Part shown: positions 48,389-60,300 of the stretch, piece by piece
Layout: every line of letters starts with the position of its first letter
Numbering within the stretch: position 1 is the first letter of the stretch
NCBI GenBank assembly: GCA_001949185.1
Contig: BDGG01000001.1
Location: 4,828,629 to 4,892,628, forward strand
Source of the DNA: Ramazzottius varieornatus
Lineage: Eukaryota; Tardigrada; Eutardigrada; Parachela; Ramazzottiidae
Reading direction: 5' to 3'
DNA length: 64,000 bases
Made by a program: the position numbers and the translations under genes
Notes under the pieces: model-generated
The model's input: the letters and a program-made list of their open reading frames with translations, nothing else
The model's database searches: none
What the model was told of the DNA's origin: nothing

Positions 48389-51300
48389 TTAATTTCTTAG
48401 GCTTTTCTTGGCGAGAAAAGGGGTAGATTTGCTAGAACGAACGTCGCTCTCTGCCTTCTTCTTCTTCTTTACACGCAGAGAGGGTAAAGGAATAGAAAGG
48501 GGTGACGGCGGCGGCGGCTCGGGGTTCATGGCAAGGTCCACCGCGAGCCGTGTATCGGCCAGGAGGTTCTGGTGGATGGTCAGTTGGTCCCAGTTGTAAT
48601 CGGACATACCCACAACCTCTTCTTCTCGTAGGCCATCCAGACCTTCCATCATACCGTTAGCCCGAGTTATGCGATCGACTGGAAAGCTTCGCGGTCCGTC
48701 GATATCGTCTGTGGGCACACCTACAACCACAGCTCACAAGATCAACCATAGTCAACCAAGAACAGAGGGTAAGCCGATCCGTAAAACCCCTACGAAAGCC
48801 AAGCTAAATCGCCTACCCCTTTTTTTGTTGAAAAACGACAAAACGAAGCACAGTAGAAGTCAATATGTAACTTAGTTTTCTGTTCAGATTTACGTCGCAC
48901 TACGGGCACCAAATATCAGCAAAAGAGCCGACACACGTACCGTGAACAAAGAACCAATTATTGGTGTGTGAGGCGTAGTCCGTGCGGAAACTCGACTCCG
49001 GTAGAGAACTGGCGTCGATATCCGTGGTACCAGAGCCCCTGATGACCTGCGCCACGTTCTGGATCAGCCTTCGCAGTTCGGCAATCTCCAAAAAGTGAGT
49101 CCACTCATCGGGCCGCACCACTTTTGGCTTAGCATCCAAATTCTTCGGGTGAGCCGTCATCTCACGTAAGGCGACCGCGGCTGGGAATTTGGTGAAATCG
49201 ATGACAGGATGCTCGACGCGAATACCCAGCAGTCGCTTCAAACGTTCCACGACAAAGTCGGCCAGCTCAGCGTCCCGGTCGATGTTTTCTTTACGCTCTT
49301 CCAGGGTCTTCTCGTAGACGATCATGATCAGCGAGACGAAGGCATTGGTGTAGAGGAAGATGGTTATGACGACGGCTGTGAGGAAAAAGACTGGGCCTAA
49401 AACCCGCTCGGCGCCGGAGTAGTCTTCGAAGAGGCCATCAATGTCGGCAACCATCACGCGGACTAGCGTCACAATGCTGGCACCAAACGTGGCATGACGC
49501 TCCAGACTCCGTCCAAAGATGACGTGACCTGTCGGAAATTCATGTTAACCAGTGTGTTCCAAATAGTCCTGACAGTAGTTTCGTGAGTGGTAGCTGGAGG
49601 CGTATTGCATAAATTACAGTACCACAAACAGAAAAACGACAATAAGTGCAGGATATCATGGAATAACTGCAAAATGGAAACTAGACGACTGCAGTACGAC
49701 CAGTCAGCAACAAAATAAATTGTCTTCGACTGGTACTATACGTGCACATAAGCGCAAACAAAAACAGTTCTTTGCAGTTACTGTATAACCATACTGAAAA
49801 AAAAGCATTTATTTTCTATTTTCGACTAATAAAACAATGCAAATGTGTATCAAAGTTAAAAAATAATCACACAAAATTTTAGGCGTGGATCTTAAGTTTT
49901 CAAACAACGGTCAAAAGGCAGCTGCTGGTATTTGGTTATGGCTTACCTGCTATAATGAAAGGGGTCATGGCCAGTAGCAGACTGATGCCATATTCAACCA
50001 GCGGTACTCTTGCATCATTCATCACGTAGAAAAGCGAGTTGACCTTCCTGTTGATCCTAAAGATCTTCAACAGCTTCACACTGCACACAAACAGGAACAG
50101 CGCCGCCATATCCAAGAACGCCAGTTCCGTCAAGACCGCGAAGTAAAAGCTGACGAAGTGGTCCTGTGGCGCTTTCAGTATTAGCTTGACAGCCGCCATC
50201 TTGTTCCGCTGTGAGTGCGTATAACACGCCACCGTCCCCCAACCTAAACTCACAATGAACACTTCCAGCCAATTCCATGGGTCTCTGAAGTATTTCCAAC
50301 TGCGCTGGAACAGCGTATCGGAGATATCTTTGACCAACGACACCGTCAAGAAACACAGGAAGATCACCGCGCATATGCCGAAGACGATAGCGGCCATGTC
50401 TAACGGCGTCATTGGGTCGGTGTACATTAGCCGGATGGTGTCGATGCGGTGAAAGGGGATGATCAACCCAGACTGATGGAACTCGAAAACCAGGAACATG
50501 ATACTGAAGACGTTGGTGGAAGGGTTGTACGTGTTCATTTGCAGGAAGATCGCGCGAGTCAAATCGTCGATCCACACCGAGTTCCTCAGTTCGGCCAGTC
50601 TTTCCTTGGCTTTCGTTCGTTGTTGGGGTATAACAGCAACGTAACCGCCGCCTTTGTATGTCTCGAGGTTGGCCATGAAGTGACCGATACCGAGCTCGGT
50701 GGCGTTCCTGTAGACCCAGGGATTATTGGTGTCATTGGAATGGAGCTGTACGTCCAGGTTCTTGTCGGATACGAAGTCCTGTTTGTCTTCGGAGTCAGGA
50801 GAGACGGTGGTAGATTGAGTCCTGTTGGTACCGTTGTTGTTCTTCGTAGTTGCAATTTCGGGAAGGACCCATGATGCAAGGAAGGACCGTGTGTCGTGCA
50901 GAGCAGTTGAGTATTCGGGTAGACAGGACATGTTGAAACTGACCACGCGCCAATCGAGACTACAATTTTCTGAAAGATCCTTCAATCAACCAATCATGGC
51001 TACAAACGGTCTGTTTGACAAGGTATGTACGTTGCGAATTGCTCTCCCAAGTGGCGCGCACTTCCACACAATAACAATGAAAACGTGCGCCACTTAGGAA
51101 ACCAATCTGCCTCGGTTCATCTGCCCACTATTATAGATATTTCAGGGAGACTTACCGCGGCGGATTCGAACTTGTCGCATTCGAGCCGGCCCCAAGCACA
51201 GGTTAGCTTCGTCCACCATGAAGTGGACCGACTTGTCCAGTAGCTGTGGTCGAGCGGTCTTTTCCGGCGAGTAAGATACGAGGAACGTACTCTCAAGGTA

Positions 51301-54300
51301 GAGCCACAACATCTCGACGGTCTTGACCTTTGAGAACGGTCCGTCCTCTTTATCGTTGGAGTCCAGGACATTGGTACCGATGAACATTGAGTCTAGCGAG
51401 GTTCGGACACGCGATCCACCCAGCGGTGTGTTCCCGTAGGTGAAGACGAAAACGGAGAACATGAAGAGGACGAACCAGCCGATATCCGTCAACCAGGTTC
51501 GCATGCGTTCTGTTAGGAATGTCATCTTCCGAACGGCTGCCACCCATTCGGAAGACGGAGGCGAATATCCCAGCCGGTTTCGAATATCTTTAACGCCGGT
51601 TCTGAATTCGCTAAACGCCGACACAACCGTACCTGAAGAAACAGATGACAGATGGAGAAACATTTGAAGGCGTCCTTCCTTTCCTATACTATTTCTATCT
51701 TCTGTATGTTATTAACAGAACGCTAGAGCTGCGCAAGCAAACTAAACCACAACGTTAATCCGGGTGACGCATACTACCATCGTGAATGATTGAAGGTCTG
51801 CGCCAGCTGAAATTCGATCTTGTCGAAAATTTCTTCTGTCAAGTGGCTCACACTTTCAACTAATGAGACTGACGTCGTGAGCCACTTGGGAAAATGACTC
51901 GACAAAGTTGTTTTCCCAAGTGGCGCACGATCTCGGTATTGTTGGCTGGATGCGCACGCCACTTGCGCGGACGACCTGCTTGAGTTTGTTTGTCGAGCTC
52001 CCGAATATCGGCTAAAAAGCGTCAACAAAAGAATATTGATTTTTCGTTCTTTTCTTGACTGTACCTTCGTGTTCGCGAGGTGGTGGTTTGCGCAAGACGG
52101 CAGCCAGCAAGAACGAAACCAGTAAGACTTTCAGTGGTTGATTGAAGAGTACATCCATGGCTAGCGCAGAGAAAAAGGACGCAAGCCATTCCTGACTCTT
52201 AGTTCGTCCAAAGTGGAGGCCGAACCAGACGACGAGAATAGTGGAGACGATGGCGGTGCCGAGACCGACCAGCCAAGCCACGAGTTTTGTCCAAAAAGGT
52301 AAGTTGTGTTCGGCGTGCTTGATTAGGGGTGAATTGTCGATCCGTTCAATGCGCAATGGACGGACAAAGAGCTTGCGGATGGGGCGGTTGAATTTGAAAA
52401 GGTTCAGCATGGCGGGGTTCAGATAGGTGATGCTGACTTGTTGCTTTGGTGGTTCCTCCGGCTTTGGAATATCGCTGCATAAGGAAAAAGAAACCATTTG
52501 CTTTTGAAATCAATGAATCTGATCAACTGAAGTAGCCAAGCTGGCTGCTATGTTGGCTACTGCTAAAAGAAAAGAAGTAATAGGCCTCAAAACTCGTAGA
52601 AGGATTAGGAAGAATAATCCGCAATGTCCATCGATCATTGTCCATGAGCGATATAAGTGGCTAAAGACCGTAAAAAATTAGAACGGAAGTAGTCTGAAAC
52701 GTTTTCTGGTTTGACTATTTTCGTAGTGTTTGTACCATACCCTTCAGCCACATCGTCAAGTCCTCTGGCATGCCTGGCCTTGGCGTTCTGGAACAAGTAA
52801 ATAACGCCCAAATTGACCGGTAGCACCACCAGCGCACTCCGGATTCCCAGCATGATCTGATTCCAGTTGAACTCGAAACCTTTGAAGGATCGCTGCTGGT
52901 TCGGGTCATTGGTCGGTACTCCATAGAACATGATATTGGCCAACATGGTGGTCAGTAACAGCGACAAGACACAGGTGGCGCGTTGGGCCCGGGTGAAGGG
53001 ACTGCGAGGTGGCCGGAAGAAAATGCTGATCCACAGATGGCCGTCCCGGATACCGCTGGTTGTGAAAGTGGTGAAGCGGTGGTAGGTACTGGTCAGGTCG
53101 TCGTGGGTCGAGACGGGTATCTCAGCCGACAGTTGGTAGTCTTTCTTGTCGGCGGACAGCCAACGGTCGGGCAGAAAGAAGAAGACCTCATTGGTTTGTA
53201 CGTCCCTGACCAAAACTTCATCCACAAACCTAAAGTAAACAAGACTACTAGCGACTTACTGTACTAAATTGTCTGGAGTTATTCAGAATTTCCCTGATGT
53301 AGAGGAAGGTCGACAGGGCTTTTCATTACCAGCTAGGTCTTGAGCCTTCACCGTTGTGCCATATGGAAATCGTTTGCAGTTCGCCAAGGTAGTCCGAGGT
53401 GGCCAACAGGAATGAGTCTTCCCCGCCGGTTTCGAAAAACTTCATGTCCAATACGTCATTAAGGATGTGTGGTTCGGTCTGGTCGTGGGTACCTTTCAGG
53501 ACGATGCCAACCTTGGCCGATGTACCCGCTTTGGGTCGCGCACCAGTCGACACCGTTAAGACGTAAAAGTAGGTGTCGTTTGGATCGTTGTCCAGCAAAA
53601 CATGCACGCCTCTCTGAAACGAAAGACATGCGGTCAAAACTACAGCTGGAACCTTAGATGGCTAGTGTGAACCTTTTCTTCCTCTTTTCGGTCCAAGCGT
53701 CGAGCGTAGATCAGTGTGACAAAATAGAGAACCCAGATGATGGCGCAGGTGATAAGAATCAGAGGGTTTTGGAAGAACATGAGCGCGAGCTCGGCTGGAT
53801 CGATGGGTTCGAGTTTGTTGGGCGGTACTAACATGCCGGCCGAGAAGACAGACGTGTGGTCGCAGTCGCAATGGATCATTTTCGAGGTTGTCCGATTCGA
53901 GACCTGCAAGAAACACAGAACAACACCTACTCGTATAAAACACCTGACGAATGGAACCATCGTAGAAAAATGTCGGAAAATGTTGGGAAAATTGTCACCC
54001 CCGCACGAACCCGAAAGATAACCACGCAAGCCGTTTCTCGCTAGAAGCAGACAGGCTGCTTGACAATAGGTTTAAGGGAATACATATCAAAGTGATAGTT
54101 ATAATAGTTACAGTATTTTTCTGGAATTACTGTAAGTAATTTTTATCATGTAGTCCGCGTATTAGATCGACAAGAACAGAACAAAGAAAAGTTTCTGTTA
54201 TGCTTACAGTGCAGCCTTGTGTCGACCATTCTTCATTGCTTTGTTCCCAGTACATGCACGCCACCGCGAACGCCGTGAAATTGTAGGTGATATTCTTCAC

Positions 54301-57300
54301 GGCATTCCGCGGCGGATTGTCCACTGTCTTTAAGATAGTCGAGTCCTTGTATTCGGTCAGCTCGCCCGCTACCACCGTCACATAGACTGTTCTCGTGCCT
54401 GTCGTCCGCTTCGCCGCTGGATAGACGAAGTACAATTCTTTCGGCTCGTGCTGCCCGTGGTCTTCGAAACCTTCGACGGTCTCGCCGATCTGGTAGTCCT
54501 CGGCCTGTGCTTCGGTGGTGCTCTCCAGCGCTGGTTGTTTTTCGGCGGCCAGTACACTCAGTTTGATGTTGTGGGAGGTGCGGAGGTTGAGCTGAATGAC
54601 CAAACTCTTGTTCTCGGGTACTTGGGTAATCTTCTGCATGGTCATGTTCATGGAAGTGTAGTATCTGGCTGGCATGGATAACGTCCACTGCTCCAGGCTG
54701 ATGCTGCCACCTCCCGATATTCCCTTTTCTTGAACTTCTTCTGGAACACGCGATAAGAGAATTGACACGATGAATATGCACAGCAATGAAACATGATAGA
54801 AAAACAGGTTTCGGCAGTCCAATTTTTGGCACATTATTTTTGGTACCAAATGAACCTTTTCCGACGTTAAATTTGAGAGAATATTCTGGGGCATCGGATG
54901 GTATCTTTGCCGCACCTCGCCGTGGCTCAAAGTCTCACAAAACTGTTCGCCCTTTTGGGATGATATTGCAGGAAACTTCAGGGGCGATTAACCTCCAAAA
55001 CACCCCACCTTGGGGGTTTGGTGTCAAAACGATTGTATGTGTAGTCTTACGCTGTAAAAAATCTGGTAAAAAATCAGATCTGACTTCAGATTCGTGTTCC
55101 TCGATGTCTGTTTCGTGTTACCCCATCAGCAGTTACAAAAAGCCCCTGGCGTGCCAAAACTTCAAAACCGTTTCCGGAACAATCGCGTTATTAGTCAATG
55201 TGCCAAAAATTGGGCTGCCGAAACCCAAAAGCCGACGCGATTTCTTCACCAACGATGATTGGACTGGAGAAAATCATTGAATAATTACGTTTTAGCGGGA
55301 AAGCAACGTGGATGGGTTGTTTCAGATCTTTCAGCGGTTTGGCATCTTGAGTTTTTGGATCGGCGAAGGAAAGCTCCACATTGGGAGTAGTGACATCGGC
55401 GGAAGAACGAGCCCAAGCGTACAAGTTGTTCTCGCTGAGCATCGTCTATTCTGCCAAAGGAAACGACACATAAAATAGCGACGGCAGAATGGATGTTGGA
55501 CGCAAGACGCCAGCTTGCCAATGAGACTAAAATGGTCGATGCTAAGGCACCTGGACTTGGACATTTAGGCCCTGGAGATTACTGCCCATATCGTCGGGGA
55601 TCTCCAGGTACTCCTTCATCTTGCCGGTAGCGATGCGGCTCTTGACATCGGCCGCCTTCTGCTGCTGAACTCCCACCAACATTTCCGCAGAGACAAATTC
55701 AGTGGGATCTTCGCCCACAATCTTTGTCGCTCCGTAGGACTTCATGACAGAGTTCAGTGACTTGACGCAGTTTATGCCAGCCTTCTTGGCTTCGTCACCG
55801 AGGTCTTCTGGTTCGGGTGATGGCCCTCCATCATACATTATAGCTGGGCGTTTCGGTCTTCGGTGGTCGATGGCGTCAAAGAGGTTGGTCAATGCCCGAA
55901 TCATGAACCTGGACGAAAGGTGACATTGAAGGAGGGAGAAAGGAAAAGGCCAGTTCGTCGTCTTACCCCGCCGTTTCCTCCATTTCCTGTGGACCGGCGT
56001 CGACTCGCATATCAGTGGCCAGTCTGTCTGCCAGGTCCAAAAGGATATTTGCTGACGCCTCCTACAGAACCATGAATACAATAATTGTGAAATTTAATCA
56101 AAAGTGGATGCAAGGAAAAGGTGGACGGAAATGTACCTGGGTTTCGTTCTGGATCTCGTGTGGGTCGCCGACAACTTGGCTCAGGGATGCAGCCACCTGC
56201 TGGACGGCACCCAGGCTGTTGACCGGTACATTTGCCAGTGCGTCGACCAGGGTGCTTCGCATCTAAAGGAGGCAAACAGCCATACTCAATAGTTGCCATC
56301 AACTTTGTCCCGAACGTGAGCGGTAAAACGCTGCCATCTCAGTGGCTTTTAGCTCGTAGTTGACGGATGCCATAAATAACACCATGTGAAGCTACGAGTA
56401 AAGTGTGTTTAGTTAGCCTCACGCAACTCGTGTACCTTCATCTTTTCCTTTTTTTCTGGACTATCGACGGTAAAGTTGTCCAGAAGAGGATTATTCAGTT
56501 GACGCGATATGACCAATGCAGCTTGGGCGATCCCTACGACATAATCGTAGTATGGATTAAGCATTTCTAGATGACTTAGTGCATTGGCACACCTTGATCG
56601 TTTTTGGCGTCAAGATTTTTGGACAGCAATCCGCCTGGTGATACGAGATTTTTTAGTATCCTGGACAATTCTTCCGCAGTCTTGGCCTGGGGTTGTACCT
56701 AAAACCAGCCATATGTTTTTAGCAAAGATGTCAAGAGGATAACTGTTCGACATCCACGCACTTTGATGTCCAGCTTCGTCACTTGGACAGAACCAAGAGC
56801 GTCGTAAACTCCAATGTAGATCTCGGCCGAGTAATTCCGCTTTGGGTTCCCTCTTGACAGGACCGTAGCCGGCAAGTACGGATCGATGTTGTAATACAGC
56901 AATGTACCTAAAGTGCATTCCAATCTTATTCCACAAACAATATAGAAAAATGGTCTGATCAGTGATCATGGTGTGATAAGACGAAGAAACGAGCTTGACA
57001 TTTGACGAAAGAAAGCCACGGTAATGTCAACCTTCCATTTCAGCAGTATCATTGGGTGCCACGACTTTTTCCTCGCCGTTATGGTAATGAAAGCGGTACA
57101 TGAGAGGCAAGTCGTGGTCCTTGTCGATAAAGCCCCGACATTCAACGTCGAACAGCGTCTCCAACTCGTATCCTTCTGTTGGATCGACGATACAGATTCC
57201 GCCTGACGGAGGCTCGTTGATTCGAGCAGAGTACTCCGCCGTCGTGGAAGTTTTATTGTCAGGCATTGTAACTGAAACAGCAGAAAGACCTCAAAGATTA

Positions 57301-60300
57301 TTCAGGACATGACAGAAACACTCCGCAGAAGAATTTACCGGTGAATTTGAAGCGATATAATGCTTCAGGTGCCTCAAGCGGGAAATTGTTGGGCAGCACA
57401 GCAAAGATGGGCCAGGTTTTGTTGAACTCTACGCGGGAATGGTTGGTCGAGTCGTTGGTCCAGATAAACTGATCGAAGTCCTCGTCACTGGTCGACAAGA
57501 CTTCCCACAGGAACGTCGCGCCATCACAGTGTTCACAAGTGCCTTCGAGGGCAAAGCGCTCACCCGCATCAATCCGCGCAGCACAGTTGGACTTCAAACA
57601 GCTGCAACCAGACAAAGCTGTCAAGACTGGCTATTTTATCAAGAGCAGGATCTTACTTGATTTCGACAGACGGGAAGCCATCTGCCACCACCGTCACCAT
57701 TTGCGTGGCTGTCCCAATGCAGGGTGTTAAGACGGTAGGAGTTCGACCTTCCATGTTTCGCTGTACTTCCACCGTCACGCTAAAGAAGTAAACTCCCTCT
57801 TTCAATGGTCCCGGAATCGTATAGGTCTTCTGTCCTTCTGCAAAGCAAAATCAATGGATAAAACTTCACCGACTAAGTTCACGCCAAAGTTTGAACACAG
57901 TGAGCAGGTAGAACTTGTTTGGTGTGGTTTTATAAATGGTATTCCTTACTTGAGTCAGGTATGAAGCCAGAGCAGCTGGGATACTGGCAGCTACTGCTCA
58001 CCAGAGTTTCAACCGATATGGGAGGCTGTGGGAAGTATCGTTCCGGAAAGGCGCCATCTACTGGCGTACCAAACCAGTAATACCTGAAACCAAACATTCG
58101 TCAACCTTTCCTAACAGATGCGATATTCGGCGCACCATTTTCAGAAAGGTGAGGATATTATGTACCCACGTCAGTGTCTGATTTTCAGCCGGCGTACTGT
58201 CGTCCGGATCCCACGAGAACTGCGGATTACTGGCGTCCAGAACGATGCTGTCCGTCTTGCTGACAATCCGTTTGGTGCCTCCTTTGATTTCGAGCTTGAT
58301 GGGTGTTGCAGTTATGTTGAACCAGCCCTTCAAAATATGAGCAAGCGTGAAGGACCGTAAGTGAAATTTGATTTGCAAGGCCGGCAAACGAAACGTGCAC
58401 AAAGGCACAAGTAGCGCACGTCGCCAGCCAATACTAGCAGAGACGTGCACCACTTGAGATAATGATCTCGAAATCTCGGAACCAGGCGTACTCGGTCAAC
58501 GTTGATCAAATCTGAGTCTATCGCCGTTTTCCCTCTTCTCACAGTATCCAGCTTGTCCGTCATATTCCACAGGTGCCTGTCAAACTGGTGCATTGCTCGT
58601 GAGACATTAAGTTCTGCAGTCTTGATACTGGGCGGCACTGCACCCATCAACGTCATCACGGTGGCGATCGCCATTGACGCATTATCAATGGCTTTGATCG
58701 TCGTGTTGACCACCACAGCCATTCGTTCCACCAACTTTAACGCATCAGTCGCGATCTCTGCCGTACTCTTCGGCGGAACTATCGGTATCGTACTATTAGG
58801 ATCGGGTGGAAGTGGAGCTTTGGTTGTTACGATTCTGTTGGGTTTAACCGAGTCCACTTTCGCATTCGCAGCTTCGGTTAACGCGGCCGAAGCGTTGGGC
58901 AATAATGCCTGTATGTCGGTTAGGTTCGCCACTGACTCGTTCATGGACTTCAAAGAGTCGTTCAGCATTTGGGAGGCAAATACAAGGTCCTCAGTAGGGT
59001 TCGGCGATTCGGCTTCTTTCTCCACATCAGCCATCGCGAGTGTCAGGTTAGCCATCAAATCTTGTATATTTGTGACGATGGTTGTAATGAAGGGGCTGAT
59101 ATCAGTAAAGTTTTCGGCGGCATCGGTGAAGGACTGGATGGTCTCGTTGGAGGTGGCGGTAACTTTGAGCATGTCCATGTACAGGCCGTACATGAAGGTG
59201 TTGGCCGGGAAGGCCATGAACTTGTCGTTCTTCTTGATGTCTTTGATGGCGTCGTCATGAGTTACTTCGTTGCTCTTGCGGGGACCCGTCCAGTCTTCGG
59301 TCAGCTCCGGGATGGGATGGTCGACGGTCAGCTTGTACATGGTCCACTCGTAGACGAAAATGTATTGCTTGCATTTCGTGTTGAAGAAGGGCTTGGTGAC
59401 CGAGGACTGGATGACGAAATACTGGCTGCGGTGAAACGGTGGACCCGAACTGATGTTCCAGCCACCTGTAAAGATAACGAGGCTGAGGTCTGATGAGCAG
59501 TTGAGGTCGAGATTTCGGACCCAGGCAAACAAAATTCACAAGATCGTTTTGACAAGTGGCGTACACCTCATCCAAAACCCTTAGAAATATGCGCCACCTC
59601 AGAGACGGAATTCGACAAGATGGGTTTTTCCCAAGTGGCATACGTTTTCCACCAATAATACCCCAATTGTGCGCCACTAAGAAAGCTATCTTGTCGAGTA
59701 TGTCCTCGGCGATCGATCCTTACCAAACTGGAGTAGTGTTATAAGGCAGATCAGCAGTATCCCCAACACAATATCAGAGGGATCGCTCGAAGCCGTGAGA
59801 CAGGAACAATCAGAATTCGAATACCTCGGTAAAATTGCGCTCAGACAACGCTGCGCACCACCCAGTTTTTCCACAAAACCTTCTTCTAAAATTCTGCAGG
59901 CTAGTTTTCCATACGTTTTTTGCTTCGCTACATAGTGCAGGTTCCGTAGTACTAATCTATCGAACACTGTTTAATCAGGCCGCTGCTGCCGAGAGAGGAA
60001 AATTTTGTAGGAAACTCAGTTTTGAAGGTCCTCCTTTCCGCAATTTTCCTGTCTTTCTTGAATGATCGCAGCCGCCTGTTTTCTGGTTTGATAAATTAAC
60101 AAGAGGCAGCTACTAATGTGCCAAACATAGGATAGCCTTTGAAAGTCGCCATACAAAGCTGAGAGAAAGTTTTCAAATCCGTCGAAAACCTTAATTTTGT
60201 TGGTGAAGACCTGATACTTATAAAGTTACTACTTGCCGTTAATGATGGAGACAGTTGGGAAGCAAATATCCGGGTACGGGTCAACATGGACCACCGTAAT

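Larger units (their letters stand above)
48389..53229 (-). other. polycystin TM2-TM11, polycystin loop and cytoplasmic tail
   Basis: TM2-3 are in exon 24, TM4-5 in exon 25 and TM6 in exon 26, then the large extracellular polycystin domain (LGPARMRQVRIRRENCSLDW across the exon 26/27 join; WIDDLTRAIFLQMNTYNPST). TM7-10 (IVFGICAVIFLCFLTVSLV, WLEVFIVSLGWGTVACY, LDMAALFLFVCSVKLLKIF, ISLLLAMTPFIIAGHVIFG) are in exons 27-28 and TM11 in exon 28 (FFLTAVVITIFLYTNAFVSL). The tail in exon 29 has Pro-rich and Lys-rich stretches and no obvious coiled coil. Confidence 0.85.

Noticed and set aside
58502-59260. 252-residue plus-strand open frame
   Set aside because: It is the shadow of polycystin exon 8 on the opposite strand. 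The minus frame joins in phase to exons on both sides.
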